Assembly (NCBI GenBank): GCA_027618995.1
Contig: JAQCGO010000003.1
Coordinates: forward strand, 62,001-126,000
DNA: 64,000 bases
DNA from: Pseudomonadota bacterium
GTDB taxonomy: Bacteria; Pseudomonadota; Gammaproteobacteria; Steroidobacterales; Woeseiaceae
Reading direction: 5' to 3'
Each line of letters starts with the position of its first letter. Within the stretch, counting starts at the first letter, position 1. The position numbers and the translations under genes were made by a program. Below the pieces are notes generated by a model that was not told the origin of the DNA, searched no databases, and saw only the letters and a program-made list of their open reading frames with translations. Positions 28,852-37,618 of the stretch are shown here, piece by piece.

Positions 28852-29444
28852 CCACGAAAACCCTGCTGTTCGCGCTATGGCCCGATGACCGGCAACGGGA
28901 TCGAATGCGCGATTTCATTGTGCCGGTGACCAAGCTCATCGACGGGCGCGCGGTCGAGCGCCGCGAATGGCACATCACGCTGGTCTACATCGGCGGCCTC
29001 GACGAGCGTCATATCCCGGAATTGCAGGCTGCTGCGAAGGCGATCCGGTTTGATCCTTTCCGGCTGCGCCTCGATCGCATGGAATTCTGGCCACGGCCGA
29101 AGATTGCGGCGATGGTACCGCCGACAATTCCCCCCGAACTTGAAAGGCTCGTTCAGGATTTGAGCGGCATCGTCTTTGCGGCGGGCGTTGAAACCCAGGA
29201 AAGAGTCTAACGGCCGCATGTCACGGTGGTGCGCAATGCCCGGCCCTTCGAGACCGAGCGCCTGCCGCAATCCGCCAGTACGGACTGGTCGGGTTTTGAG
29301 CTGCTCGAGGTGCTGCAGGAGCGCGGCAGCACAACCTATCGCCCGCTAGACCTGGGGTTTCGGCTGAATTCCCCGGATTTCTTCAAATACTGCCGAAATT
29401 GGCCAAAAAAAAAGGCTGACGAAACTAAAGTGTTTGTGGAATAA
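28848..29444 (+). pseudogene. thpR: RNA 2',3'-cyclic phosphodiesterase ThpR with one in-frame stop
   Basis: ThpR (LigT family) opens 2',3'-cyclic phosphates on RNA. The frame from 28848 shows the first HxT motif (EWHITLVYIGG) and, after TAA at codon 121, continues in the same frame with the second HxT motif (RPHVTVVRNAR) and the family-like C-terminus. The stop sits immediately before RPHVT, where homologues often have an aromatic residue. By the standard code the product would lack the second catalytic motif. The extra C-terminal tail reads through an A9 run into the recA upstream region, so a second lesion there is possible. Confidence 0.82.
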
Positions 29445-29447
29445 TCA

Positions 29448-29463
29448 CTGTTCATAAACACAG
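29448..29463 (+). promoter_or_regulatory. LexA (SOS) box upstream of recA
   Basis: CTGTTCATAAACACAG matches the gamma/betaproteobacterial LexA consensus CTG-N10-CAG, with AT-rich centre. It lies 46 bases before the recA start, so recA is expected to be repressed by LexA and induced by DNA damage. Confidence 0.88.
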
Positions 29464-29508
29464 TACTTCTGGATTCCCGCCTCAATACCCACAGGATGGC
29501 CACAAATA

Positions 29509-30558
29509 ATGGATGACAATCGTAAGAAAGCTCTCGCTGCAGCCCTGGGACAGATCGAAAAACAGTTCGGCAAGGGCTCCGTAATGCGTCTCGGCGACAA
29601 CCCCATGTCGCGCGACATCGAAGTCATTTCAACGGGTTCAATCGGGCTCGATATAGCGCTCGGGGTCGGTGGCGTGCCGAGAGGGCGCGTCGTTGAGATT
29701 TACGGTCCCGAAGCGTCCGGCAAAACGACCCTCACGCTGCAGATCGTGGCTGAAGCGCAGAAGATGGGAGGCACGGCCGCGTTTGTCGACGCGGAACACG
29801 CGCTGGACCCAAGCTATGCGGAGAAGCTGGGCGTGAATGTCGATGAGTTGCTGGTGTCGCAGCCCGATACCGGTGAACAGGCACTGGAAATTACCGACAT
29901 GCTGGTTCGATCCGGAGCCGTTGACGTCATTGTCATCGATTCCGTCGCGGCGCTGACACCGAAGGCCGAAATTGAAGGCGAGATGGGCGACTCACACATG
30001 GGTCTGCAGGCACGGTTGATGTCGCAGGCGTTGCGAAAACTGACCGGCAACATCAAACGATCGAATGCGACGGTGATTTTCATCAACCAGATTCGCATGA
30101 AGATCGGCGTGATGTTCGGCAGCCCGGAAACTACGACGGGCGGCAATGCATTGAAATTCTATTCGTCGGTACGCCTGGATATTCGTCGCATCGGCGCTAT
30201 CAAGAAGGGCGAGGAAGTCATCGGCAACCAGACGCGTGTCAAGGTCGTCAAGAACAAGGTCGCTCCACCGTTCAAGATGGCCGAATTTGAGATTCTTTAC
30301 GGATTCGGCATCTCGCGCGAGGGCGAGATAATTGATCTGGCCGTACAGCATGGCCTCATCGACAAAGCCGGGTCCTGGTACAGCTATGGTTCCGATCGTA
30401 TCGGCCAGGGCAAGGAAAATGTCCGCGAGCACCTGAAAGCGAATCCGGCCATGGCGGCGGAGATCGAGGGCAAGATTCGTGCGTTGCTGTTGTCGGGTAC
30501 AACCGTTACGCCGGTTGCCGCGGTGGACGATTCGGAGGAAGTGGCAGAGGAAGCCTAG
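29509..30558 (+). CDS. recA: Recombinase A
   Basis: RecA forms filaments on single-stranded DNA for strand exchange and LexA cleavage. The 349 residues include Walker [11 protein letters not shown], the MAW motif region and L2 loop ([20 protein letters not shown]), and an acidic C-terminal tail ([10 protein letters not shown]). It starts at ATG 29509 with an SOS box upstream, and recX follows after a 147-base repeat-filled gap. Confidence 0.99.
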   Translation: MDDNRKKALAAALGQIEKQFGKGSVMRLGDNPMSRDIEVISTGSIGLDIALGVGGVPRGRVVEIYGPEASGKTTLTLQIVAEAQKMGGTAAFVDAEHALDPSYAEKLGVNVDELLVSQPDTGEQALEITDMLVRSGAVDVIVIDSVAALTPKAEIEGEMGDSHMGLQARLMSQALRKLTGNIKRSNATVIFINQIRMKIGVMFGSPETTTGGNALKFYSSVRLDIRRIGAIKKGEEVIGNQTRVKVVKNKVAPPFKMAEFEILYGFGISREGEIIDLAVQHGLIDKAGSWYSYGSDRIGQGKENVREHLKANPAMAAEIEGKIRALLLSGTTVTPVAAVDDSEEVAEEA

Positions 30559-30562
30559 CGGC

Positions 30563-30700
30563 AGCCCTGTGGGAGGCTGCACTGTGGGAGGCCGCCCTGT
30601 GGGAGGCAGCCCTGTGGGAGGGACCCCCTCCCACTAGACCCCCTCTCACAAGATCCCAATCCACAAGATCCCAATCCACAAGACTCCTTCCCACAAGGCT
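30563..30700. repeat. 15-bp tandem repeat array between recA and recX
   Basis: At least four 15-bp units of the type GCCCTGTGGGAGGCT (varying at two or three positions) are followed by complementary-sense units: CCTCCCAC-type sequence, then AGATCCCAATCCACA twice and AGACTCCTTCCCACA. The two halves can pair (TGTGGGAGG with CCTCCCACA), so the transcript could fold into a long imperfect hairpin between recA and recX. The unit core resembles the REP-like elements elsewhere in the window. Confidence 0.75.
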
Positions 30701-30705
30701 CCCTC

Positions 30706-31170
30706 TTGAAAGACGACAAATTTTCCGACCCGATTGCAGCCCGCAAGAAGGCGATGGACTACCTCGCGCGTCGCGAACATGGGCGCGAGGAGTTGATCAA
30801 CAAGCTACGCCGAGCAGGCTTTGAGCACGATACCGTCAACGAAGCCGTAGCCCGGCTGGTTGCCGACCGGCTGCAATGCGATGCGCGATTTGTCGAAGCA
30901 TTCATTGCCGCGCGCATCAACCAGGGTAAGGGCCCACTGAGAATCTGTGCGGATCTTCGTGAGCGCGGCATCGCCGATGCAGCGATCTTCGAGGGACTCG
31001 AAGCTGCTGCACACGACTGGCATGCAGCGGCGCTCGAGGTGCGGCGAAAAAAATTCGGCGCGCGTCGGCCAGCTGACTTCAAGGACAAAGCGCGCCAGAT
31101 GCGTTTTCTGCAATCACGCGGATTCGATACGGACCAAATTCAGGCAGCTGTTTCAGCGCCTACCGAATAA
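30706..31170 (+). CDS. recX: Regulatory protein RecX
   Basis: RecX binds and destabilises RecA filaments. The 154-residue protein has the three-helix repeats of the family: YLARREHGREELINKL, the second with VARLVADRLQCDARFVEAFI, and the third with ARQMRFLQSRGFDTDQI. The start is TTG 30706 (ORF track), because no ATG before the first repeat is available in frame; the ribosome site is poor, and the 3' part of the repeat array reaches to the start codon. It lies downstream of recA as usual, and alaS follows after 15 bases. Confidence 0.92.
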   Translation: MKDDKFSDPIAARKKAMDYLARREHGREELINKLRRAGFEHDTVNEAVARLVADRLQCDARFVEAFIAARINQGKGPLRICADLRERGIADAAIFEGLEAAAHDWHAAALEVRRKKFGARRPADFKDKARQMRFLQSRGFDTDQIQAAVSAPTE

Positions 31171-31185
31171 GCTTAGAATCCCCCG

Positions 31186-33792
31186 ATGAAAATTATGACC
31201 AGCAACGAGCTGCGCCAGTCTTTCCTGGCGTTTTTCCGCGACCAGCAGCACGAGGTGGTCGCGAGCTCGCCGCTTGTGCCCGGTAATGACCCAACACTGT
31301 TGTTTACGAACGCGGGCATGGTGCAGTTTAAAGACGTGTTTCTCGGGAGCGACGAGCGCAGCTATAACCGTGCCGCGACCTCGCAGCGCTGTGTACGCGC
31401 CGGCGGCAAGCACAACGACCTGGAAAACGTGGGCTATACGGCTCGCCACCATACGTTCTTCGAGATGCTTGGCAATTTCAGCTTCGGCGATTATTTCAAA
31501 CGCGAGGCGATTCGGTATGCGTGGGAGTTCCTGACCGGCACTCTGGGGTTGGCACCGGAACGCTTGTGGATCACCGTTTTCAAGGATGATGACGAGGCCG
31601 CCGATATCTGGCTCAAGGAAATCAAAATTGATCCGAAGCGATTCTCGCGCCTCGGCGAAAAAGATAATTTCTGGTCGATGGGTGATACCGGACCCTGTGG
31701 CCCCTGCAGCGAAATTTTTTACGACCACGGTGCCGACGTGCCGGGTGGGCCACCGGGCTCGCACGATGCGGATGGCGACCGCTACGTTGAAGTATGGAAC
31801 CTCGTTTTCATGCAGTTCGATCGCTCCGCCGATGGCAGGATGACGCCGCTGCCGAAACCGTCTGTGGACACCGGCATGGGCCTGGAGCGCATCGCCGCCG
31901 TGATGCAGGGTGTGCACAGCAACTACGAGATCGACCTGTTCAGCAGACTCATAGACTCTGCGGCGAAACTGCTCGGCGTGCCGAACGACGGCTCAAGCTC
32001 GCTCAACGTTATCGCCGATCACATTCGGGCCTGTTCGTTCCTGATATGCGACGGCGTATTGCCGGGTAATGAGGGGCGCGGCTACGTGCTGCGACGGATC
32101 ATCCGTCGCGCCGTACGGCATGGTAAAAAACTCGGCGCCGACGACGCGTTTTTTCACAAGCTGGTGGCGCCGCTCGCAAAGGAAATGGGCGACGCGTATC
32201 CGGAACTGAAAAAGGCCAGGGCGCACATAGAAAAGGTATTGCAAAAAGAAGAGCGCCGCTTCGCCGAAACCCTAGACCAGGGGATGGAAATTCTTGAGGC
32301 GGCGATTGCTACTGTGACTGGCAAGGAAATTCCCGGCGAGGTCGCGTTCAAACTCTACGACACTTTTGGATTTCCGGTCGACCTCACAGCCGATATTGCG
32401 CGTGAGCGTGGTTTGTCGGTCGATCAGCGCGGTTTTGAGGTGGCGATGTCGGGGCAACGTGATCGCGCCAGGGCTGCCAGCAAGTTTACGGCGTCGAGCG
32501 GCGACTCAATCGCAACTGATGCTGAATCGGAGTTCCTCGGATACGAGGGCACTGACGGCTCGGGTACTGTGATCGGACTTTACAAGGACGGCGCATCCGT
32601 TGATGTCCTCGCCGCAGGTGAAGAGGGCGCAGTCGTACTCTCGGCGACACCGTTCTACGCCGAAAGCGGCGGGCAGATCGGGGATGCCGGCATTCTTGCT
32701 GATGACGGCAAGCTGTTTAATGTCAGCGATACGCAGAAAGGCGGTAAGGCAATCGTGCACTACGGGCTCGTCGAGGCGGGCGAGTTATGCATTGGCGATA
32801 ACATAGAGGCCATCGTGGATGCCGAGCGTCGCCAGGCAACCCGACTAAATCACTCGGTAACGCACCTGATGCACGCAGCGCTGCGATCGGTGCTTGGCGC
32901 ACACGTGCAACAAAAAGGATCGCTGGTAACGCCGGACAAATTGCGCTTTGACTTTTCGCATCTCGAAGCTGTGTCGGCCGAGGAGTTGCAGGCCATTGAA
33001 GACCTGGTCAATGAGCAGATTCGAAGCAATGTTGCTGCCGTGACCAATGTCATGAACTACGACGACGCGATTGGCTCAGGCGCAGTTGCACTATTCGGTG
33101 AAAAATATGGCGACAAGGTGCGGGTGCTGAATTTCGGTGAGTTTTCGGTCGAGCTCTGCGGTGGCACACATGTGAGTCGTACGGGCGATATTGGCCTGTT
33201 CAAGATCGTTTCTGAAGGCGGTGTCGCCTCGGGCGTGCGCAGAATTGAGGCCGTAACCGGAAAAGGAGCCCTGACCTGGCTCGCAGGCCACGTCGAATCC
33301 CTGCGTCAGATTGGAGGGCTGCTGAAGAGCCAACCGGACCAGGTCGGCGTCAAGGTCGAGCAGCTCTTGAAACGTAACAGGGAGCTGGAGAAGGAGCTCG
33401 CGGCGGCTAAACAGGCGATTGTGACCGGCAGCAGCGACGATCGATCGAACACCGTGCAGGAAATTGCCGGCATCAAACTGCTCGTCACGCGTATTGATGG
33501 CGCCGACGCCAAGACGCTACGCGACGCTGTGGATCGCTACAAAGACAAGCTTGAAAGCGCGATTGTCGTCCTCGGTTCGGTCGACAATGGAGTCGTTCGG
33601 CTGGCCGCGGGTGTTACGAAAGACAATTCGGAGCGCATCAAAGCCGGCGATCTGATCAAACCTATCGCCGAGATGGTCGGCGGCAAGGGCGGCGGGCGTC
33701 CTGATTTCGCGCAGGCCGGCGGCAACGACCCGGCTGCGCTGGATGCGGCCCTGGGGTCCGTCGCTGCGTGGGTAACGGCAAGACTTCGCTGA
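31186..33792 (+). CDS. alaS: Alanyl-tRNA synthetase
   Basis: AlaS charges tRNA-Ala and edits mischarged Ser and Gly. The 868 residues contain the class II catalytic domain (motif 2 region [19 protein letters not shown]), the editing domain with zinc ligands HSVTHLMH and CGGTHV, and the C-Ala domain ending near [16 protein letters not shown]. The start at ATG 31186 ([13 protein letters not shown]) could equally be ATG 31195; the latter gives the more usual N-terminus. Confidence 0.98.
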   Translation: MKIMTSNELRQSFLAFFRDQQHEVVASSPLVPGNDPTLLFTNAGMVQFKDVFLGSDERSYNRAATSQRCVRAGGKHNDLENVGYTARHHTFFEMLGNFSFGDYFKREAIRYAWEFLTGTLGLAPERLWITVFKDDDEAADIWLKEIKIDPKRFSRLGEKDNFWSMGDTGPCGPCSEIFYDHGADVPGGPPGSHDADGDRYVEVWNLVFMQFDRSADGRMTPLPKPSVDTGMGLERIAAVMQGVHSNYEIDLFSRLIDSAAKLLGVPNDGSSSLNVIADHIRACSFLICDGVLPGNEGRGYVLRRIIRRAVRHGKKLGADDAFFHKLVAPLAKEMGDAYPELKKARAHIEKVLQKEERRFAETLDQGMEILEAAIATVTGKEIPGEVAFKLYDTFGFPVDLTADIARERGLSVDQRGFEVAMSGQRDRARAASKFTASSGDSIATDAESEFLGYEGTDGSGTVIGLYKDGASVDVLAAGEEGAVVLSATPFYAESGGQIGDAGILADDGKLFNVSDTQKGGKAIVHYGLVEAGELCIGDNIEAIVDAERRQATRLNHSVTHLMHAALRSVLGAHVQQKGSLVTPDKLRFDFSHLEAVSAEELQAIEDLVNEQIRSNVAAVTNVMNYDDAIGSGAVALFGEKYGDKVRVLNFGEFSVELCGGTHVSRTGDIGLFKIVSEGGVASGVRRIEAVTGKGALTWLAGHVESLRQIGGLLKSQPDQVGVKVEQLLKRNRELEKELAAAKQAIVTGSSDDRSNTVQEIAGIKLLVTRIDGADAKTLRDAVDRYKDKLESAIVVLGSVDNGVVRLAAGVTKDNSERIKAGDLIKPIAEMVGGKGGGRPDFAQAGGNDPAALDAALGSVAAWVTARLR

Positions 33793-33877
33793 AATTCTTT
33801 ATTACATAATGGGCGTTCGCGCCAAAAATAGACTAGTATTACAGTGGTTTACAGACGTACGACGCGCAAAAAGGGAA

Positions 33878-33890
33878 GGGGCGGAGCCCC
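33878..33890 (+). promoter_or_regulatory. GGA-loop hairpin in the csrA leader
   Basis: GGGGCGGAGCCCC folds into a stem with GGA exposed in the loop, the classical CsrA/RsmA binding element. Further GGA motifs follow in CAGGAGTAGGAAGTC, which contains the ribosome site for csrA. The arrangement predicts CsrA binding to its own leader and translational autoregulation. Confidence 0.6.
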
Positions 33891-33907
33891 GGCAGGAGTA
33901 GGAAGTC

Positions 33908-34102
33908 ATGCTTATTCTGACGCGACGCGCTGGTGAGACGGTGATGATCGGGAGCGACGTAACCGTCACCGTTCTGGGGGTCAAGGGGAATCAGGTGCGG
34001 ATCGGGATCAATGCCCCGAAAGACGTAGCTGTGCACCGTGAAGAGATCTACGAGCGAATCCAGAGTGAAAAAGCCGACGGCGGGGCGGAACAGCCCGGTT
34101 GA
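33908..34102 (+). CDS. csrA: Carbon storage regulator CsrA
   Basis: CsrA is a small dimeric RNA-binding protein that controls translation and mRNA stability of biofilm, motility and carbon-metabolism genes. The 64 residues begin with the invariant [15 protein letters not shown] and contain the RNA-binding C-terminal Arg segment ([17 protein letters not shown]). alaS-csrA-tRNA-Ser is a conserved order in gammaproteobacteria. Strong AGGAG ribosome site overlaps GGA motifs. Confidence 0.97.
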   Translation: MLILTRRAGETVMIGSDVTVTVLGVKGNQVRIGINAPKDVAVHREEIYERIQSEKADGGAEQPG

Positions 34103-34115
34103 CGGTCGACTTTTG

Positions 34116-34131
34116 GCCCGATTCGGGCTTT
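34116..34131 (+). terminator. Short hairpin after csrA
   Basis: GCCCG-ATT-CGGGC followed by TTTACC lies 14 bases after the csrA stop. It is a plausible but weak intrinsic terminator because the U tract is only three bases. Confidence 0.5.
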
Positions 34132-34200
34132 ACCTCATGTACCACTGTCAGTAATATGTCGGCCCCGCGGAGGCCCGCGGTGCAATGGGCATGACCATGT

Positions 34201-34291
34201 GGAGAGATGGCTGAGAGGACGAAAGCGCTCCCCTGCTAAGGGAGTAAGGGCTAATACCCCTTCGAGGGTTCGAATCCCTCTCTCTCCACCA
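34201..34291 (+). tRNA. serV: tRNA-Ser (GCT)
   Basis: A class II tRNA. The acceptor GGAGAGA pairs with TCTCTCC, CCA is encoded, the anticodon arm CTCCC-CTGCTAA-GGGAG carries GCT, and a long variable arm (TAAGGGCTAATACCCCTT) is present, as is the T-loop GGTTCGAATCC. It decodes AGC/AGU. It lies downstream of csrA, as in many relatives. Confidence 0.95.
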
Positions 34292-34313
34292 AAGATTTCA
34301 GCAACGAAAATAC

Positions 34314-34390
34314 GCGCCCGTAGCTCAGTTGGATAGAGTACCTGGCTACGAACCAGGCGGTCGGGAGTTCGAATCTCTCCGGGCGCGCCA
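34314..34390 (+). tRNA. argV: tRNA-Arg (ACG)
   Basis: The acceptor GCGCCCG pairs with CGGGCGC, CCA is encoded, and the anticodon arm CCTGG-CTACGAA-CCAGG carries ACG, whose first base is normally edited to inosine to read CGN codons. It follows tRNA-Ser by 22 bases and is probably cotranscribed with it. Confidence 0.95.
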
Positions 34391-34398
34391 ATAAAATC

Positions 34399-34432
34399 AA
34401 AGGGTTACATCACTAGTGGTGTAACCCTTTTT
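34399..34432 (+). terminator. Strong terminator after the tRNA genes
   Basis: AAAGGGTTACATCAC and GTGGTGTAACCCTTT form a nearly perfect 15-bp stem (one G-U pair) followed by TT. It is the end of the tRNA-Ser/tRNA-Arg transcript. A pair of GGGTAGCA direct repeats follows at 34438 and 34450. Confidence 0.85.
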
Positions 34433-34558
34433 CCTTTGGGTAGCACAGTGGGTAGCAATTCGCGCTGAAGTGGTCTTGTTTGGGTACTGACAAAACGCGC
34501 GCCGCTGTCGGCGGTAGAATGGCCGACTTTTCTATTTCAAATTTAGAGCCAGGTTTGC

Positions 34559-36565
34559 ATGAGTAGCTACACAATCGGCATCGACACCGGCGGTACATAC
34601 ACCGACGCGGCCATCGTCGACGCAAAAAGCCACACGGTGATCGCTTCCGCCAAGGCATTGACCACTAAGGGTGATTTGTCGCTCGGTGTCGGCGAAGCGC
34701 TGGAAAAAGTGCTGGCGGCGGTCGGCGATACGTTTGATCGCAACCGCATCTCGCTGGTTTCGCTCTCAACAACGCTGGCAACCAATGCCCTGGTGGAGGG
34801 GCACGGCTCATCGGTCGCTACATTTTTGATCGGCTTTGACGACGGCATGACGCGCCGGACGAAAATAGACAAGGCTGTGCCGAGTGCGCAGATCGTGCGC
34901 ATTGCCGGCGGGCATTTGTACACCGGCCAGGAACAGGCGCCGCTCGATATCGAAGCCATCAAGGCCGCGCTCGACGGCGCTGCCGGCAAGGCCGACGCCT
35001 ACGCGGTGGCATCGCACTATTCGGTGCGAAATCCTAACCACGAGCGCCGCGCGGCGGACATCATTCGGCAAAAAACCGGCTGCCCGGTGACCGCGTCCAC
35101 CGATCTGTCCGATGCGCTAAACGGCCCCCGCCGAGCGCTGACGGCTACTTTTAACGCCCGAATTATTTCCCTGATCGTCGCGCTCGTGAGCGCGGTACAC
35201 AGCAGCATGCGGCGACTCGGTATCGATGCGCAGATCATGATTGTCAAGGGCGACGGCTCGATTGCCACCGCGGAGTCGGTAATCGCCAAACCCATCGAAA
35301 CAATTCTCTCCGGCCCGGCCGCCAGCGTCATCGGTGCGCGTTTTCTGACCGCCAAGAACGACTTCATCATCGCCGATATCGGCGGCACAACGTCGGATGT
35401 CGCTATCGTAAGAAATGGCTGGCCGGCACTAAACGAACATGGCTCGGACGTCGGGGGATTCCGAACGATGGTGCATGCGATTGATATGCAAACGGTCGGT
35501 CTGGGCGGCGACAGCGAGGTCGATGTCGATTTTAAGGGCAACGTGTCGTTGCGCACCAACCGCGTGGTGCCGCTGGCGCTGGTGGCCCATCAATGGCCGC
35601 ACGTCCTTAGCGAACTGGTCTCGGCCCTGGGCCAAACCGGCGGAATGCGCGAGGCGACCAACTACATCCTGTTTCCCCAAGGCGCCTCGGCCGGGGTGTT
35701 TCCTGACGATCTGAGCGCTGCCGATCGCGCCTTTCTGGACCGTCTCAACACCGATAAACCAACCCTCTACGGCGACGTAGTGTCTGGCGCGGCGGATCGC
35801 TCGCGGGTACCCCGGCTGGTCGATCGCGGCATCATCCAGGTGTCCGGATTTACCCCGAGCGACGCTGCCCATGTCCTGGGTTTGCAGTCGCAATGGTCAG
35901 AAAAAGGTGCACGCCTCGCCTGCGAGTTGATGGGCCGTGCCAGTGGCAAGATAGAAGGCGCCCGGGTTGAGTCGGACGTAGCCGCGTTCGCCCGCGACGT
36001 TCACGATGCGGTCGCGGCAAAAAGTGCAAGGCTGCTGCTGGAGCGCTTGTCCGGAAAAGTGTTTGCAAAGGATGATCCGATCGTCAATGCGGTGGTCAAC
36101 AACCAACACCGCGTCGGCGATATGAAAATCAGCCTGACACCGGATATTGCGATTGTCGCGGTTGGCGGGCCGGCGGCGGTATTTTATCCGGAGGTTGGCA
36201 GGCGGCTCGGTACCGAGGTCATAATTCCGCCGGGCAGTGAAGTGGCAAACGCCATCGGTGCGGCAATCGGCATGATCAAGGTGCGCGCCGTGGTGGAAAT
36301 CACCAGCAGCGAAGCAGGCGGTTATCTGATTCACCATCTGGGCGAGCCGGAGCTTTGTGAATCCGGTCCCAAAGCAATCGAGCGTGCGCGTGAATTGGCT
36401 CGCGATACCGCACAAAACGAATCCAAAATTATGGGCGGTCACGAGGTAGATATCGATGTGACTGTGGACCGCGTCGATATTCCGGGGCTCGGAGAGGAAA
36501 TCAGCCTGGTGGCGGCGACGGTTACCGCGGAGGTGGTCAGCGCTCCGGAGGGTACTGCCAGGTAA
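34559..36565 (+). CDS. Hydantoinase A/5-oxoprolinase family protein
   Basis: A 668-residue member of the HyuA/oxoprolinase family, ATP-dependent cyclic amide hydrolases of the actin-like fold. The N-terminal phosphate loop GIDTGGTYTDAAIVD and the second nucleotide-binding loop IADIGGTTSDVAIV are present, and the C-terminal actin-like part contains VAVGGPAAVFYPEV. No HyuB partner is adjacent, which is unusual for a true hydantoinase. The specific substrate (hydantoin, 5-oxoproline, acetone-type) cannot be deduced. It stands alone between the tRNA terminator and cysD. Confidence 0.85.
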   Translation: MSSYTIGIDTGGTYTDAAIVDAKSHTVIASAKALTTKGDLSLGVGEALEKVLAAVGDTFDRNRISLVSLSTTLATNALVEGHGSSVATFLIGFDDGMTRRTKIDKAVPSAQIVRIAGGHLYTGQEQAPLDIEAIKAALDGAAGKADAYAVASHYSVRNPNHERRAADIIRQKTGCPVTASTDLSDALNGPRRALTATFNARIISLIVALVSAVHSSMRRLGIDAQIMIVKGDGSIATAESVIAKPIETILSGPAASVIGARFLTAKNDFIIADIGGTTSDVAIVRNGWPALNEHGSDVGGFRTMVHAIDMQTVGLGGDSEVDVDFKGNVSLRTNRVVPLALVAHQWPHVLSELVSALGQTGGMREATNYILFPQGASAGVFPDDLSAADRAFLDRLNTDKPTLYGDVVSGAADRSRVPRLVDRGIIQVSGFTPSDAAHVLGLQSQWSEKGARLACELMGRASGKIEGARVESDVAAFARDVHDAVAAKSARLLLERLSGKVFAKDDPIVNAVVNNQHRVGDMKISLTPDIAIVAVGGPAAVFYPEVGRRLGTEVIIPPGSEVANAIGAAIGMIKVRAVVEITSSEAGGYLIHHLGEPELCESGPKAIERARELARDTAQNESKIMGGHEVDIDVTVDRVDIPGLGEEISLVAATVTAEVVSAPEGTAR

Positions 36566-36721
36566 ACTGCAGCTTATCGATAATTTGCAGTATCTTCGAA
36601 AAAAATGAATAAAAAAGACTTGCACTGCATTCGCGGCAAAGTCACGCGAGCTTCAATCGGCGCGGCCGCCTGTGCTATCTTGCGTCCGCTGTATAGCCCT
36701 GAATTCCTTTGAGTTTGCCCA

Positions 36722-37618
36722 ATGAACCTGACCCACCTTGAACGCCTGGAAGCGGAAAGCATTCAGATCATGTGGGAGGTCGTCGCAGAGACGCAAAACC
36801 CCGTCATGCTGTATTCCGTGGGTAAGGATTCTGCCGTCATGTTGCACCTGGCGAGGAAGGCCTTCTTTCCCGCTGTGCCGCCATTCCCACTGTTGCACGT
36901 CGACACGACCTGGAAGTTTCAGAACATGTATGCGTTGCGTGACAAGGCCGCCAAAGCGGCGGGCATGAAGCTGCTCGTTTATCAAAACCCCGAGGCGCTC
37001 GAGCGCGGCATCAACCCCTTCGATCATGGTTCGCTACACACCGACATCTGGAAGACCGAGGGCCTGAAGAAAGCGCTGGATCTTTACGAATTCGATGCCG
37101 CGATGGGCGGCGCGCGGCGCGACGAGGAAAAAAGTCGCGCGAAGGAGCGCGTATTTTCGTTCCGTAGCAACAAGCATCGTTGGGATGCCAAGAATCAGCG
37201 GCCCGAACTGTGGAAGCTTTACAACGCCCGCAAGGCTAAGGGCGAGAGCATCCGTATGTTTCCGTTATCAAACTGGACCGAGCTCGATATCTGGCAGTAC
37301 ATCCACCTGGAGAAAATCGAGATCGTGCCGCTGTACCTCGCGGCTGAGCGTCCAACCGTGGAGCGCGACGGCCTGTTGATCATGGTCGATGACGATCGTT
37401 TTCCGCTCAAGAAGGGCGAAAAGCCAAAGTTGCGTTCAATTCGCTTTCGCACCCTGGGTTGCTATCCCTTGACCGGCGCCGTTGAGAGCAAGGCGACGAC
37501 GCTCACTGAAGTGATCCAGGAGATGTTGCTGACCACGACCTCAGAGCGCCAGGGGCGTGCTATCGACCACGACGCCGCGGCGTCGATGGAAAAGAAAAAG
37601 CAGGAAGGGTATTTCTGA
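36722..37618 (+). CDS. cysD: Sulfate adenylyltransferase subunit 2
   Basis: CysD forms adenosine 5'-phosphosulfate from ATP and sulfate, driven by the GTPase CysN. The 298 residues carry the PP-loop [13 protein letters not shown] and the family segments [15 protein letters not shown] and [13 protein letters not shown]. Its stop overlaps the cysN start (TGATG), so translation is coupled. It provides activated sulfate for cysteine synthesis or sulfation. Confidence 0.97.
   Translation: MNLTHLERLEAESIQIMWEVVAETQNPVMLYSVGKDSAVMLHLARKAFFPAVPPFPLLHVDTTWKFQNMYALRDKAAKAAGMKLLVYQNPEALERGINPFDHGSLHTDIWKTEGLKKALDLYEFDAAMGGARRDEEKSRAKERVFSFRSNKHRWDAKNQRPELWKLYNARKAKGESIRMFPLSNWTELDIWQYIHLEKIEIVPLYLAAERPTVERDGLLIMVDDDRFPLKKGEKPKLRSIRFRTLGCYPLTGAVESKATTLTEVIQEMLLTTTSERQGRAIDHDAAASMEKKKQEGYF

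Noticed and set aside
34391-34558. Prophage or island attachment site at tRNA-Arg
   Set aside because: No integrase, no second tRNA-end copy and no phage genes; only short GGGTAGCA repeats were found, so it is kept as a weak finding only.
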